A DNA stretch of 64,000 bases from Trichosphaerium sp. ATCC 40318 (taxonomy: Eukaryota > Discosea > Flabellinia > Trichosidae), in contig JALMLS010000531.1 in the NCBI GenBank assembly GCA_038496445.1, positions 124,001 to 188,000 of the forward strand. Direction: 5' to 3'. The position numbers were made by a program, and so were the translations under genes. The notes under the pieces are model-generated. The model worked only from the letters and a program-made list of their open reading frames with translations, searched no databases and was not told where the DNA came from. Shown here piece after piece: positions 12,175 to 23,796 of the stretch (within the stretch, counting starts at the first letter, position 1; each line of letters starts with the position of its first letter).

Positions 12175-15100
12175 ATGAACTCTATTACCGAATGTCCACT
12201 CTGTATGGAGGATTTGGACCAAGATGAGCGAGGTTTCTTCCCTTGCCCTTGCGATTATCAAGTACACGGGCTATTACTCTGCTAACGCTCACTACCACGT
12301 AGCTGTGCCGATTTTGTTTTAATAAAATACAAGAAGAATTAAAAGGCTTGTGCCCAGCATGTCGCCAGCCTTATCGAAAAGAAAAGTACCGATTAAAGCG
12401 ACAAAAGCAAACAAAGTACGTTCAGACGCTCGTTGTGTATTTTTAACCAGACCCACACAAAAAAACCTGATCTCTTCCCCAGCAAGCCCCACAAAGGAAA
12501 AGACAAAAAAGATACACCAGATTTAGCCAAAAAAAAGAAACCTGTAAAGAAACTTGGCGATGTGCGCGTCATACAGAGAAGTCTCGTCTACGTTACAAAT
12601 TTAAGTTTAAACATAGCAAAGGAAGACGTATGTGGCTCTTTTAGGCGGCACTTGGCACATTTCATTTTATTTCTACAATAATTAACTACATGCTGCAGAT
12701 CCTTCGCAAGTACGAGTATTTTGGTCAATATGGTAAACTCGTCAAAATAGTAATCAACAGAAATAATATTTACCAAACAACAAACGGCCCTTCAGTGTCA
12801 GCATACATTACCTTTGGCAAGGAAGATGATGCTGCTGCTTGTATACAAGCTGTAGATGGTACTCCATTAGAAAGTAGGGTTCTAAGGTATGTTACGCTAT
12901 AGCTAAAACAAAGTTTTAACCCCTTTGTGTGCAATTCCACTTTCCAACGTTTTTTTTTTGGTAAATATTTATTTATTTTTTCTTGGCCTTGTTGGACCTG
13001 TATATTTACTAATATATTTCTTAGAGCATCCTATGGCACAACAAAATATTGTCAATATTTTTTAAGGGCAATACGGTGTCCTAATCCAGATTGCATGTAT
13101 TTACATAAAAGGGCTCCTGAAAGGGATACTTTTACAAAAGATGACATGGCACAAGGTAAACACTTGATGCTAAAGGATGATGGAACAATGATGTATAAAA
13201 CTATCCATCCTCCTAAGGGTAAAAGGTAAGTATATCTTTGAATGGATAGAAGCACTTGATGGTTTTTTCATTTTTTTCCCAAATGACGACGAGGCGGTTT
13301 GTTTATTTGTAATGTTCGTTAGACAATCAAAATGCCACTTCTTTTTTGTGTAATTTTTATTTAAATCTTACTGCTTCTTAGGACGGTGTTACCTCCACCT
13401 ATTAGACGTGTACCTATAAAACCACCAATTAGCCAACCGCGTAAACTTGTAAGCTATTGTTTTGATCTTGTTTAGCGCCGAGCAAGCTTCGTTTTTTACT
13501 TTTTTTTCGTTTTTTCTTTTGGTTTCGTTCTCTTTGTTTTAGTAGACGACGCAAGTATTGTAAATAATTTTTTCAAACACTTACACCGCTCCTAGAGTTC
13601 CTCTGACGCTCCAATTTTATCAGACAATCCAAAGGGAAAAAATCCGTATGATTGTCTACCTAGTCAAAAAAATAGATCGCTGATGATTTTATTAGGCTTG
13701 CACAGTCATCTCCATCAGCATTACCAGCCACAGCAAATTGGTAATCTTTTTTTTTTCGTAACAATCTTTTGTATGTATCTGTTCTAAAATAACAAATAGG
13801 GCTTCCAAACTGCGGCCTGCAGGTCCACAGAGATCACGGTCGGGTTCAGAGCTCGGTACAGATTATGTAGACACAGTGGAGACTACTCAAGAACCACAAC
13901 AGACACAACCCCTAGAACCTCCCAAACAGCCCCATAAAGTTGTACAAAAAGCACCACAAGTACAACAACGTTCAAGAACGCCACCAGATATACGTAAAAG
14001 AGATGTCAGTCCAAAACCACAACTTACAGAACCTCCTGCTCCGAAAAAGGAGGAGTTGAAGCCACCTGCCAGTAAATTACCTTCAGGTTCTTCAGCCAAA
14101 AGTTCCGACACATTACCAAGCACAACGACCCTCACTGACTCCGGGAATATGTGGGAAGGTGAGCGAGTTGAGGATAACACTCAAAGAAGAGAAGTACGAC
14201 CACCTAGAACTTTGGCTCAAGAACATCCGACACAATCAATTTTGAACGATAAGTACGGTCTTTCTTGGCCTGCTGGCACAACAAGTACTTCTACACCACC
14301 AGTTCAAACTCAGTTACAAGGTACACAAAGAATTTTTTTTTACTGGCTTACAATGTTTGACTTCTTCTTACGCCCCTCAGGTAGCACGAATACGCCGCCA
14401 ACAAAGCCACAACACACAACAAATACACCTGCAGCTAAACCTACAGAACCTTGGATGGCGGTACCTGTAGGAGAACAAAGACCAACAAAATCACTGTTGG
14501 GTGCCCAAATTAATAATTCATCACATTTTTCATCCGAACACAATACCAAGGACCAGCAACAACATTTACAACAGTTGATGAGTCCACCACCTTATAATTC
14601 ACACCTTACACAGCTTCCAACATCTCATTTGTCCCCAATGCAGCCCTCACGAATGTCACATCTCCAAAACAACACAAGAGTTTCTCCACAACCTCTTCGT
14701 CACATGAACGGTCCACCAATGCACCAAAGAATGCCTTTACAGCAACCACAGATGCAAAACCCTTCAGAAATGCAAAGAGGCATGATGCCAGGTCCTTATT
14801 CGCCTTTTATGGGCGGCCAAGGATCACGTCCTGCACAATCACGGTTTCAGTTCGCGCAAGAGACTGCTGGAAATGGTGGCATGAGGCATGGACCTTTTGG
14901 TTATTCACCACAACAACAGCAGTCTTTACAAAAGCCATACGACTTTGTTGCACCACATACAAATCCTAATCACACAAGTATACATACAGACCATTACTTG
15001 CGTGCTGGAGAGCGGCAGAAACAGTTACGGGTAAGCATCTTTATTGAAGTTAATAATTTTTTCAAAGCAAAAAAACTTTTTTGTTTTGTCGCTGATCGCT

Positions 15101-15684
15101 TGTGTTTGTGTTTTGATCTTATTCTTTATTTAATTAGGCTATGCTTCCAAATATTCCAGTACATTTTAAGAACACAACACAGAACGTGCCTAATAAAACA
15201 GAAGGTAATATAAACATATTACATTTTACTTTTTTCTTTTTTTTTCTCACTCGTTTTTATCTAGAGTACCGACCTGTAGTTAATAATAATACACAAAAAT
15301 CCGATACATCACAGTATTATGCACAACTTTATAACAACCGTGTATGTCAAAGCGTACTTCTACCATTTTTTTTTGTTTGTTTTTTATCGAACACTTTCGT
15401 GTGTTTCTTGTACTCATACAACATAGTTTACTGGGCAACCTGTTGGCTCAAACCAATTTCATCAACCACAATCACATTACTTTAATAATACACTATCAAA
15501 TGACAGTGAAGGGACTAATAATAATAATAATCAAAGCTCTGAATTTAAGCAAACTACAAATAATCAAAAAGCTAAAAATTCTCAGCCTTGGCAAAACCAG
15601 AACTACAACACATGGGCAAAGCAACCACAACAACCACAACAAAACACAATGCACCCACCACCAGGGTTCCACCACTTCTCTTAG
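12175..15684 (+). CDS. CNOT4: CCR4-NOT transcription complex subunit 4 (E3 ubiquitin ligase)
   Basis: Thirteen or so exons join in frame from ATG 12175 to the stop at 15682-15684. The N-terminus is the C4C4 RING of NOT4: CPLCMEDLDQDE..FFPCPCDYQ then CRFCFNKIQEELKGLCPACR. A Lys-rich linker is followed by an RRM (VIQRSLVYVTNLS, LRKYEYFGQYGKLVKIVI, GPSVSAYITF) and the CCCH zinc finger GTTKYCQYFLRAIRCPNPDC. This RING-RRM-CCCH order and wording are diagnostic. The remaining ~450 residues are Pro/Gln/Met/Asn-rich and disordered, ending MHPPPGFHHFS, as in other NOT4 proteins. Introns include 12262-12302, 12416-12482, 12628-12698, 12887-13024, 13226-13381, 13449-13595, 13646-13695, 13741-13799 and 14321-14380. 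Role: ubiquitylation in mRNA decay and ribosome quality control. Confidence 0.93.
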
Positions 15685-15920
15685 TTCTTGTAGAAATAAT
15701 AAAAAGTCCACACAACCTATAAAAGATGAGAACAAAAAGTGTCGCTTGAGGCAATGTCTTCTCCATTACAAGTCACGTAAAGAGTTGGCATCTACGTTTT
15801 TTATTCAGTAAACATTATACTACGTGCAAGTACGGAGTATAAAGACCGTTATTCGAGTTGATTTGCAACCTCGTACCTTAACACCTTTTGTTTTTTTTTT
15901 TCTCAAAGCGTTATGGTATT

Positions 15921-16950
15921 ATGGCTGCTCCGCTGTTCGCACTAATAGAGTCTGGATCGTGCTCCAAGAGACAATTTAAATCAGCGTTGAAAAAACAGCA
16001 CAAGGATGTTGTTTTCTCTGTAGACAAGCTTCAAAAGACACTACTACATGCCTCATGCGAGAAGGGAAACAAAATTGTCGCGCAACTGCTGTTAGACAAG
16101 TATAAGTTGGATATCAACGCAAGGGACGGTTTAGGCCTTACTGCACTTCACTATGCCCTAAAACATGGTCAACTGACTATTGTACATGCGTTGCTTGATA
16201 AAGGAGCCGATTCAGGGTCAGTTTATTATTTTGTATTGTTATTTCTGACGCAAGGCTATAGAGTCATAAACTCTGATGGTGACACTATTTTGCACATATT
16301 CGCTGGTGGTACTGAGATTTTATTTTTCTTTTTTGGCGATTTACTCTCAACGTAGTAAGTAAGACCTCAGACAACGCAGAATTATATACTTCTGTCATTG
16401 CAATGTTGGTGACAAATTCTAAAGCGATCAACGCTCAGGTAACTTACAATGCGCTATTATTGCATAGGCATTACCACCAATATTATTTTTGAGCAACTTC
16501 AAACCATTTTTGTAGAATCAATTCAAAGAGACGCCATTACACGTCGCAGTGCGACAAAATCGCGTAGAGTGGGTAGAAGCACTGATTAAAAAAAAGTGCA
16601 ATGTTAACGCGATTGATCAGTGCGTCACAGGTCATTCCTTCTGTCTATTATTGCTAATTCTAGCGTCAAAGATCCAAAGAAACAGCGTTACATGTAGCAG
16701 CGAGACAAGGATTAGTGCAAATGGCAAAAATCCTTCGAAAGGCGAAAATAGACATTAATATGCGCGGAAAAAACGGATCAGCGTTGACAGTGGCTACAGA
16801 TAGTAGAAGTAAAGGAAAAGAGCAACTTGCTCAATTACTAGAAGGTACGTTATAACGGGAATGCGTCCCGCAATCATCATTGATTAATCATGTCACTGTT
16901 GTCATTAACCTTATTGTTTCGTCACTATAGTGACTATGACTTTATTGTAA
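15921..16950 (+). CDS. Ankyrin-repeat exons (separate gene or N-terminus of the next gene)
   Basis: ATG 15921 (MAAPLFALIESGSCSKRQF) opens a run of ankyrin repeats: LLHASCEKGNKIVAQLLL, GLTALHYALKHGQLTIVHAL, GDTILHIF, ETPLHVAVRQNRVEWVEALI and ETALHVAARQGLVQMAKIL. Introns are 16217-16261, 16309-16355, 16439-16515 and 16620-16671. After LAQLLEG the donor at 16845 can splice two ways. Using the acceptor at 16930 adds VTMTLL and a stop (16948-16950), giving a free ankyrin protein. Using an acceptor at 17080 joins in phase to the Ser-rich exon of the RhoGEF gene. The second option would explain why the downstream gene lacks its own ATG. Ankyrin repeats are protein-binding; no specific partner is evident. 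Confidence 0.75.
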
Positions 16951-17058
16951 ATTTACAGCACATGTATCACCAATAACTTGTTGAAAATGTTGACAATCTC
17001 GTTGCTTGTTTTTTTTTCTTTATTTTTGTAGTTTTGTGCTTACTATCTATTTTGAATA

Positions 17059-20000
17059 GGCTGGGGTCTTGTGCCGTCAGAGTCTTCAAGCTCTTCTATT
17101 TCATCATCAGAATCTTCTTCGGAAGAACCTCCAAAGCCTGTAGAGAAGAAAGACCCTCCACCAAAGGCAACCGAAAAGAAACCTGTAGCAAAAAAACCTG
17201 CACCTTCACGACCGACAAAGGCACCTGCGAAACCACCGCTGCGAAGTTCTTCCAGATCTAATCGAAGCGAAAAAAGCAGTAAGCAGCAGCCTGGAGCTGG
17301 GAGCAAAGATAATGGAACCAAGAAAGCAGAACGCACTAATGGTGGCAGTAAAGTCAATACTGACACTCCACCTTTACCTAAGGCTGGAAGTATAAGAAAA
17401 CAAACATCAAATCGTAGTTTCTCTGGTGGTCTCAGACAAAGCGTGTCTGAGGACTCTACAAGTAGTATGGCATTGGGTCGTTCAGTATCTAGAAATCAGT
17501 CTTATGATAGTCTTATTTCTTCACCTGGTACTTCTGCTTCAGGTCCTAAAAGGTACGGCTTTATTTTTTCTGGTTGAGGCATTTGTCATGTTAATTGAGT
17601 TTGTTAAGGCCACGAACACAAGATTCATTTAGTTCTGGTACCAGCGAAAGTCAGCTAACTGGTATGCTAATGCAAAGTAACCTTGATGTTGCAAAGGTAC
17701 GCATCGCCTATTGTATAGTCGCTTCAGAGCATGGTGTTTGACAGTTTTTTTTTCAGACTATGATGAAGCATCGTAGACAGATTAAAGTCAATATTTTGGA
17801 TCAAATTTCCAAAGTATACGCTGAATTTTTGAAGCAGCTTAACATGTTGAGGGTACGTGATAAGTTTGTATAATACAGACACCTGATGTTGATGTAGGAT
17901 TTTTTTAATGATGCTGTAAACACGGCAAATGTTGTCCCGGCTGAAGAGTTAAAACCGCTCAAAACACCATTATGGGTTCGTTTTTTTGCATGTCATCCTT
18001 GGGATTTTATTAACAGTCTATTGTTTAGGAAATATCAGCTATGGCTCGTAATATTTCTGAGGAGCTTAATCAGCGTATTCAGCAAGAAAGATCAGATAAA
18101 GAAGGAATATATGGTGATTTAATGACAAATAATGCAAATTATCTTAAACATCACTTTGAGTATATTAAGCAATTTGATTTCTTATTACGTGGATTGAATA
18201 AGAATCAAGAGTTTAAAAAATGGTTAAAAGAGAAAGAAAAAGATAAAACAACGCGGAGTAAGCTTGAAGGAGTTCAAGGTGAGTCAATATTTTTTTGAAA
18301 TTATTTTTTTTGAATCAAATATCCCACTATCCTTGCACTGAAGAAACGTTAAAATTTACACTACCTATTGTAATATACTATCTTGGTATATACGAAGGTT
18401 TTTCATTCATTCAAAAGGCTGTCATGTAGCGCAAGGATCTTTTTTTTTGAAAAGTAAAAAACATTGCTTATAATTGTTTGTAGTGCCAAGTATTGTCTGT
18501 CTTATGATACAACCGGTTGCTTTTGTATCTAAATTATTACTTCTCATACAAGATTTATGCAACGTCACACCAGAATCAAACCCGGATCATTCATCTCTTA
18601 AGGCTGCTTTGGATAGAACCAGAAAAGCTGTTGAGAAGTTTAAGTTGATAAAGGACGAGTCAATAAATGCAAAGAGAATAGGAGAGATAGAATCTTCGCT
18701 GCAGGTTCGCTTGTTTAAAATTTAAAAGAGTTTTTCTTTTAACAGTTATATTACAAGGGATATCCTCATCAATTGAGTATACAAGATAGAAAACTTATCA
18801 AAGAAGGCGACCTTACGTTGTTATCTACGAAAAAAGATCATCATATCAAGTTATTCTTGTTTAATGACTTGCTACTTATTGCTCGATCTGGAGGTACTTT
18901 TTTGGACAGTGATTTGTTTCTATGCCTCAAAAAGACAGTCAAGACTACTTACAAACAATCTCTTGAATTACCTTTTACCGTTCTATGAATCTAAGCGTTC
19001 ATTTGGTTTATTGACTTTATTTTCCAGGTGCCAGAAGTAAAATTAAAAGAAACTTCTCCTCGTTTCCCCCAATTCAAGCTGTCACTTCACCATCTCGTCC
19101 TCTCGCCTGTATAACATATCTGGAGCTTACTGAAATACATGTTCTCCGACACCAAACAAGAGACAAGGATGATACATCAAGCAGTGGTACAAAACGAAAA
19201 GGCAACTCCGGAAAGATGCCAAAGAAGCGCTCGGAGACAGATTTGCAAAAGTCTATGGAAGCACTGAGCGTTTCAGCACCGAGAGTATCTAGTATATATA
19301 AGTATCTCACTAGTTTTAATCACAGTATGCTTGTAGCTTAGAAGAGCTTCTATTGAACTTGTGAGCATCCAAAAAGTTATCATTATTATGATTTCTGCTC
19401 ATAAGTTTTTTAGTGTATGCTCGTGGTTATACCCGTATATTATTATTTACATATTGATTTATACCTTGTTACTTGTTTATTAACGCTTTTTAAAGCAGCA
19501 ACGTCTTTTATTGTTGGACGTGAAGGTAAGACAGTTACAGTTATGGCAAAGGATGCAAGGACACGTAATGAGTGGGTATCTGCTATAGGCACGTGTTTTT
19601 TTTTAAAACTTATATGTTGTACTTGTGTACTCATTCTTGTTTAGCCAACCAGGTAACTACAAAACCAAAGGATAATTGGGCAGATTGGCATACTCCTGAT
19701 TCGCTGGTACGTTTTTTTCCTTCTTTTGACTGGTTATGTTTGTTTTGAGTTGTTAATGTCCTATTTGTAGGGAGCAACACCTAAAGCGCGTAAGAATCAT
19801 ACCGCCACTTTGATTGGCGATCTTGTATATATATTTGGAGGATCTGGACCAACTCAAACAAGCAATAATTATTACTTTAATGATCTCACAATTTACAATT
19901 TAAGTACGTTATCATTATTTCGAATCTTTATGCTTGTGACTCCATTGCTTATACATATTGTTAGCTACCAAAGTATGGAAATATTTGAACTGCTCAGGAA

Positions 20001-21093
20001 CTGTACCAACACCTAGAATCGGTCATATAGCGTGCCGGATGCCAAATGACAAAATTGTATTATTTGGTGGAACAGATGCAAAGGCTACACTAAACGACTC
20101 TTATATTTTTTCTACGCTAAGGTGTGAATGGAAAACAGTACAAGCTGATGGAGATATACCACCTGTACGTCAAAAAAATTTTATTACTGTGGGAGCTAAC
20201 GCTTTCATAGCCAGCAAAGGGCAGCGCAGGCGCAATTGTTGATAATTTTCTTTATGTTTTTGGTGGTGTAGTTAAAGGAGGTAATCATGATAATAACCTG
20301 TACGCTTTGTCTTTGGAAGATAGTAAATGGTGTTGGATAAATGCTAAAGGTCATAATCCATCACCTGTTGGTCATCATACGCTAACTGCGATTTGTACGT
20401 TTTCCTCTATACTGTCTTTGTGTTTTTTTTAACATTATTGTCTAGCAAATAAGTTGTACTTGTTTGGTGGTCGTGATAAACGTAAGATATTCAATTCTCT
20501 TGCTGTTATGGATCCTAAGATTAAGATATGGACTTCTATTGATAATATTACAGCTCCTCCTCCTCGTCACTCTCATTCTGCGTTTGAGTATGGTGGTAAA
20601 TTGCTTATTTCTGGTGGAAAAGGAGACCATGGTATTATTTATAATGATTTGTGGTACTACGATCCTAATAGACATCAGTGGGAGGTACTGTTCTTATTTT
20701 ATTTTGAAAGCGTATTGACTTTGTTGTAGGAGATAACGTTCAAGTTTGAGATGCCTGTACGAAGCTTTTTTAACATCTTCTTGTTTTTTACTTTTTCGTA
20801 TGGCTTGAGTTCGGCGTTTTGTTGATTTTTTTTGCTTAGGGTCGTTTCTTACATACTTGTACACCATTTTCCACAAAAGAGGAGAACGCAGTTTTCGTTT
20901 ATGGTGGAGAATACATGGATGGGTACGTTAATTGCTGTTTTATCTTTTTTTGAGAATTATACACTTTTTGTGCTTCTTTTTGGTTAACCAAAATATTAGG
21001 AATAAAGCTACTGCATGTGTTATAAAGGGACAAACATTAGATTTATCAATTATACACTCAAGGCCACAACAAGCCAAGAAACGAACTAGATAA
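17059..21093 (+). CDS. RhoGEF (DH)-PH-Kelch protein
   Basis: Many exons, stop at 21091-21093. The N-terminal part is Ser/Lys/Pro-rich and disordered (from about 17081). A DH/RhoGEF domain follows: a helix with QIKVNILDQISKVYAEFLKQ, then YIKQFDFLL.., and the core helix SIVCLMIQPVAFVSKLLLLI with ESNPDHSSLKAALDRTR, which matches the family LM.PvQRi..Y.LLL / hpD...l..al. A PH domain (LIKEGDLTLLSTKKDHHIKL, LFNDLLLIA; later VMAKDARTRNEWVSAI) and five or six Kelch repeats (LVYIFGG, DKIVLFGGTD, FLYVFGG, KLYLFGGRD, KLLISGGKG, FVYGGE) complete it. The combination activates Rho-family GTPases at membranes and is common in amoebae and other protists. The catalytic helix lacks the usual Arg (QPVAFVSK instead of QPVQRIPRY), so activity is uncertain. 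No in-frame ATG was found at the 5' end; see the fusion finding. Confidence 0.82.
19589..19644 (+). other. GC-AG intron
   Basis: Donor GGCACGT, acceptor TTGTTTAG, inside the PH domain after EWVSAI. The GT four bases further on would lead into a stop; GC splicing gives AI-A-N-Q-V-T in frame. Confidence 0.6.
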
Positions 21094-21368
21094 ATTGTAC
21101 TTTATTATTTACAAATGTTTTTCTTTTTCCAACCATTTTTTTGTTTAACGCAAAGGAAATTCTTTTTTTATTACTTGTTTGCGTCTTGGTTGGCATTCTG
21201 TTCTCAATTCTCTTGTCATCACTTAGCCATGGGGTTAAGGTAAGGCCAACTTTGCTTGAATTTATACTAAGCGGACTTTGACAGGCAAAGTCTGTCGAAA
21301 TTTAATAACGCCGTTAGTGATTATCACAAGCAATAACACCGTAGAATTACAAAAATAATTATCAAAGC

Positions 21369-23209
21369 ATGTCAACACTACGTATAGGAATAAGTTCTTG
21401 TCTGGCTGGAAATCCAGTTAGGCATAACTCCAATCATTGCGGAAACCACAAGTTTGTAAAGGCTCTACGCAGGTAAGCGGCATTAGACATCGTATTTAAG
21501 TTGTTCAAGCTTTTTTGCTTAAAACTTTGTAGTTACGGTGCTGAGTTTGTCGCAGTATGCCCAGAGGTAGAAATCGGCCTTCCTACACCTCGTAAGGTAT
21601 GAAACGGAGAATTTTTAAAATACTTCCGAAAGATCTACGCGCCGTTGTAACCCATACTAATTGTTTTATTAAGCAAATGAGACTTGTTGGTGGTGTTATC
21701 GGACGAATTAGAGACATTGAAGGCAAGAAATAAGCGATTTTTCATTTTTTCCGTTTTTGGCGCCGGACTATTTTACTTATCGTTGTAATACAGACTGGGG
21801 CAAAGTATATGATAAGACAGTTAATTTAGTAGTAAGAGAAACAGGTGAAGATTTAACCTCAAGAATGCAAACATACGCAAGAGCAAAGGTATGTCTCCCT
21901 AACGCCACTGAGATCATCAATCATACCAACGCATTATTTGATTTTTTTGTTGAGTTCAATTTCTCACTTGACTCGCCGTCAAGTTCGATTTTTTTTTTGA
22001 CGTTGTTGACGTTGTAATGTAGGTTGCTTCTTTAAAACAGATGAACTTGGATGGTTACATTTTAAAGAGTAAATCTCCGAGTTGTGGGATAAATGGTATT
22101 AAATTATATCAATCACAAAAGAGTCATGGCGCTAATGGTAGTGGTCCAGGCAGTACGTATTTTACTTTTTCTTTTTTGAATTTTTTTTAGATAGTTTCTC
22201 CATTTTTTGAAAAATTACTTACGGGTTTTGATAGTGTACGCTCGTGTTTTGATAGATGAATGGCCTACGCTTCCTATTGAAGAAGAAGGTACGGAAAATT
22301 TTATTTGTGAAATTGAGTGTCAAAGTGGAGCTGTCGAATGTTTTTTTTGTAAAACTTGTACAAGCGTGATTGCGAAGTTGACATTTTTTTTCTATTAGGA
22401 CGGTTGAATGACATCAATATTCGTGCTCATTTTATTATACGCATATTATGCCATAAGTACGACTCAATTACGTATAGAATAAATTACTTACAACCTCTTA
22501 GTGCATTCAGGAACATCACTAGAAAAAACTATAAAAACTTGAAAGAATTTCACAACAAAGTACGTTTCCAGGTGTACTAAAACCTTTATTTTTCTCGCAT
22601 TCCGTGTGTTCTGTCTCTAATTATGTGTGAATAGAATAAATATGTAATGATGGCACACTGTGAAGATGTAATGCCACAACTGGATAAATTACTATCAAAA
22701 CACAAAAACAGCGAAAATATTGAGGAGCTTTATGAGAAGTATTATCAACAGTTTTTCCAAGGAATCAAGAAAAGAGCTACGCGTAGCTCTACACGTAAAT
22801 CACTTGTCCATCTCATAGGTACGAAACTTCATCAATCAATCCTTAACGAGCAAAACAGCTAAAAGCCTGAAAACCTTCCTTCATTTTTTTTGGTTTTTTT
22901 TTGACTGGCGTTCTTTGAATTGGTGCTGTCACGAGACGTACCAAACACGTTTTACGTACATTCTACCACGTGTTACTGACTGTTTTTCTTGAAGATTATT
23001 TGAAAAAGAACGTTGACGTTGATGATCGTGATGAGATGATTCAATTGGTTGAAGAGTACCATAATGGAGAAGTACCTTTCACAATTCCATCAACACTGAT
23101 AACACACCACTTACGAAAAGCGGCAAAAAAATCACCACCTGCTATTGTTTATCGTCATGAAGTATTACTTCAGACTCACCCATTACAACGTACTGTACTT
23201 ATGCTTTAA
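21369..23209 (+). CDS. TudS-like DUF523 + DUF1722 (YbgA) fusion protein
   Basis: ATG 21369 (MSTLRIGISSCLAGNPVRHN); eight or nine exons; stop 23207-23209. The first half is DUF523, the thiouracil desulfidase (TudS) family. Its three conserved cysteines, which ligate a [4Fe-4S] cluster in TudS, are visible in ISSCLAG, AVCPEVEIGLPTPR and SKSPSCG. The second half is DUF1722/YbgA: LKEFHNKNKYVMMAHCEDVM, a Tyr/helix segment, KSLVHLIDYLKK, EEYHNGEVPFTIPSTL and a final HPL. This two-domain order is that of bacterial fusions. Here it carries many host-type introns, including a GC-AG intron at 21723-21793. Inferred role: desulfuration of thio-pyrimidines, i.e. nucleobase salvage or detoxification; the YbgA half has no firm function. 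Confidence 0.85.
21723..21793 (+). other. GC-AG intron
   Basis: Donor GGCAAGA, acceptor AATACAG. Reading through gives a stop at once; splicing joins IGRIRDIE to DWGKVYDKT in frame. Confidence 0.68.
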
Positions 23210-23796
23210 GAAAGAAAAAAGTAACAAAAGACCCAAGGAGAAACAAAAATCCTCTTGTTTTGTTTTTTTTTTATTCACCAAAGAAAAGAACGTGTTGTAA
23301 TAAAATTGTAAATACTCGATTGTTCACATAAACCAGCAATAAAAATACATAAGATTAGTAACTATCCAAGTCTACATATAAAATAATAACAAATCATTGC
23401 ACGTTTGCTTCAATCTTCCACGAAACAGTTTTTTGTTTTTTCATTAGTTTAAAAACACTAAGAAATAAGACTTCAAAGAACTTTCCAAAATCAGTTACTC
23501 AGTACCGTCAATCCACATATCTTGTAGCTTGAATTTTCCACTCTCATACCAATCCTTGGATTCACTGCATTGGTTACCATTAACCCATCACTGGTATTTT
23601 TGGTTTGCCTTTTTTCGTATACGTTGCATACTGTGTACACAACCACGGCCGTTTAGTTTCACTGAACTCACTCGGCCTTTAGTTTATATCAATAGAAACG
23701 TCTGCAACTAGTAATATCACATTGTAGTTTGTGTTGTTTACAACAATAAACGCTATTAACCACCAAACAACATATACAAGTTCGGATCAGCAACCA
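23210..23796. other. intergenic spacer
   Basis: AT-rich, no supported gene. An open frame runs from 23731 without ATG into the LRR gene; the first Met is at 23797. Confidence 0.5.
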
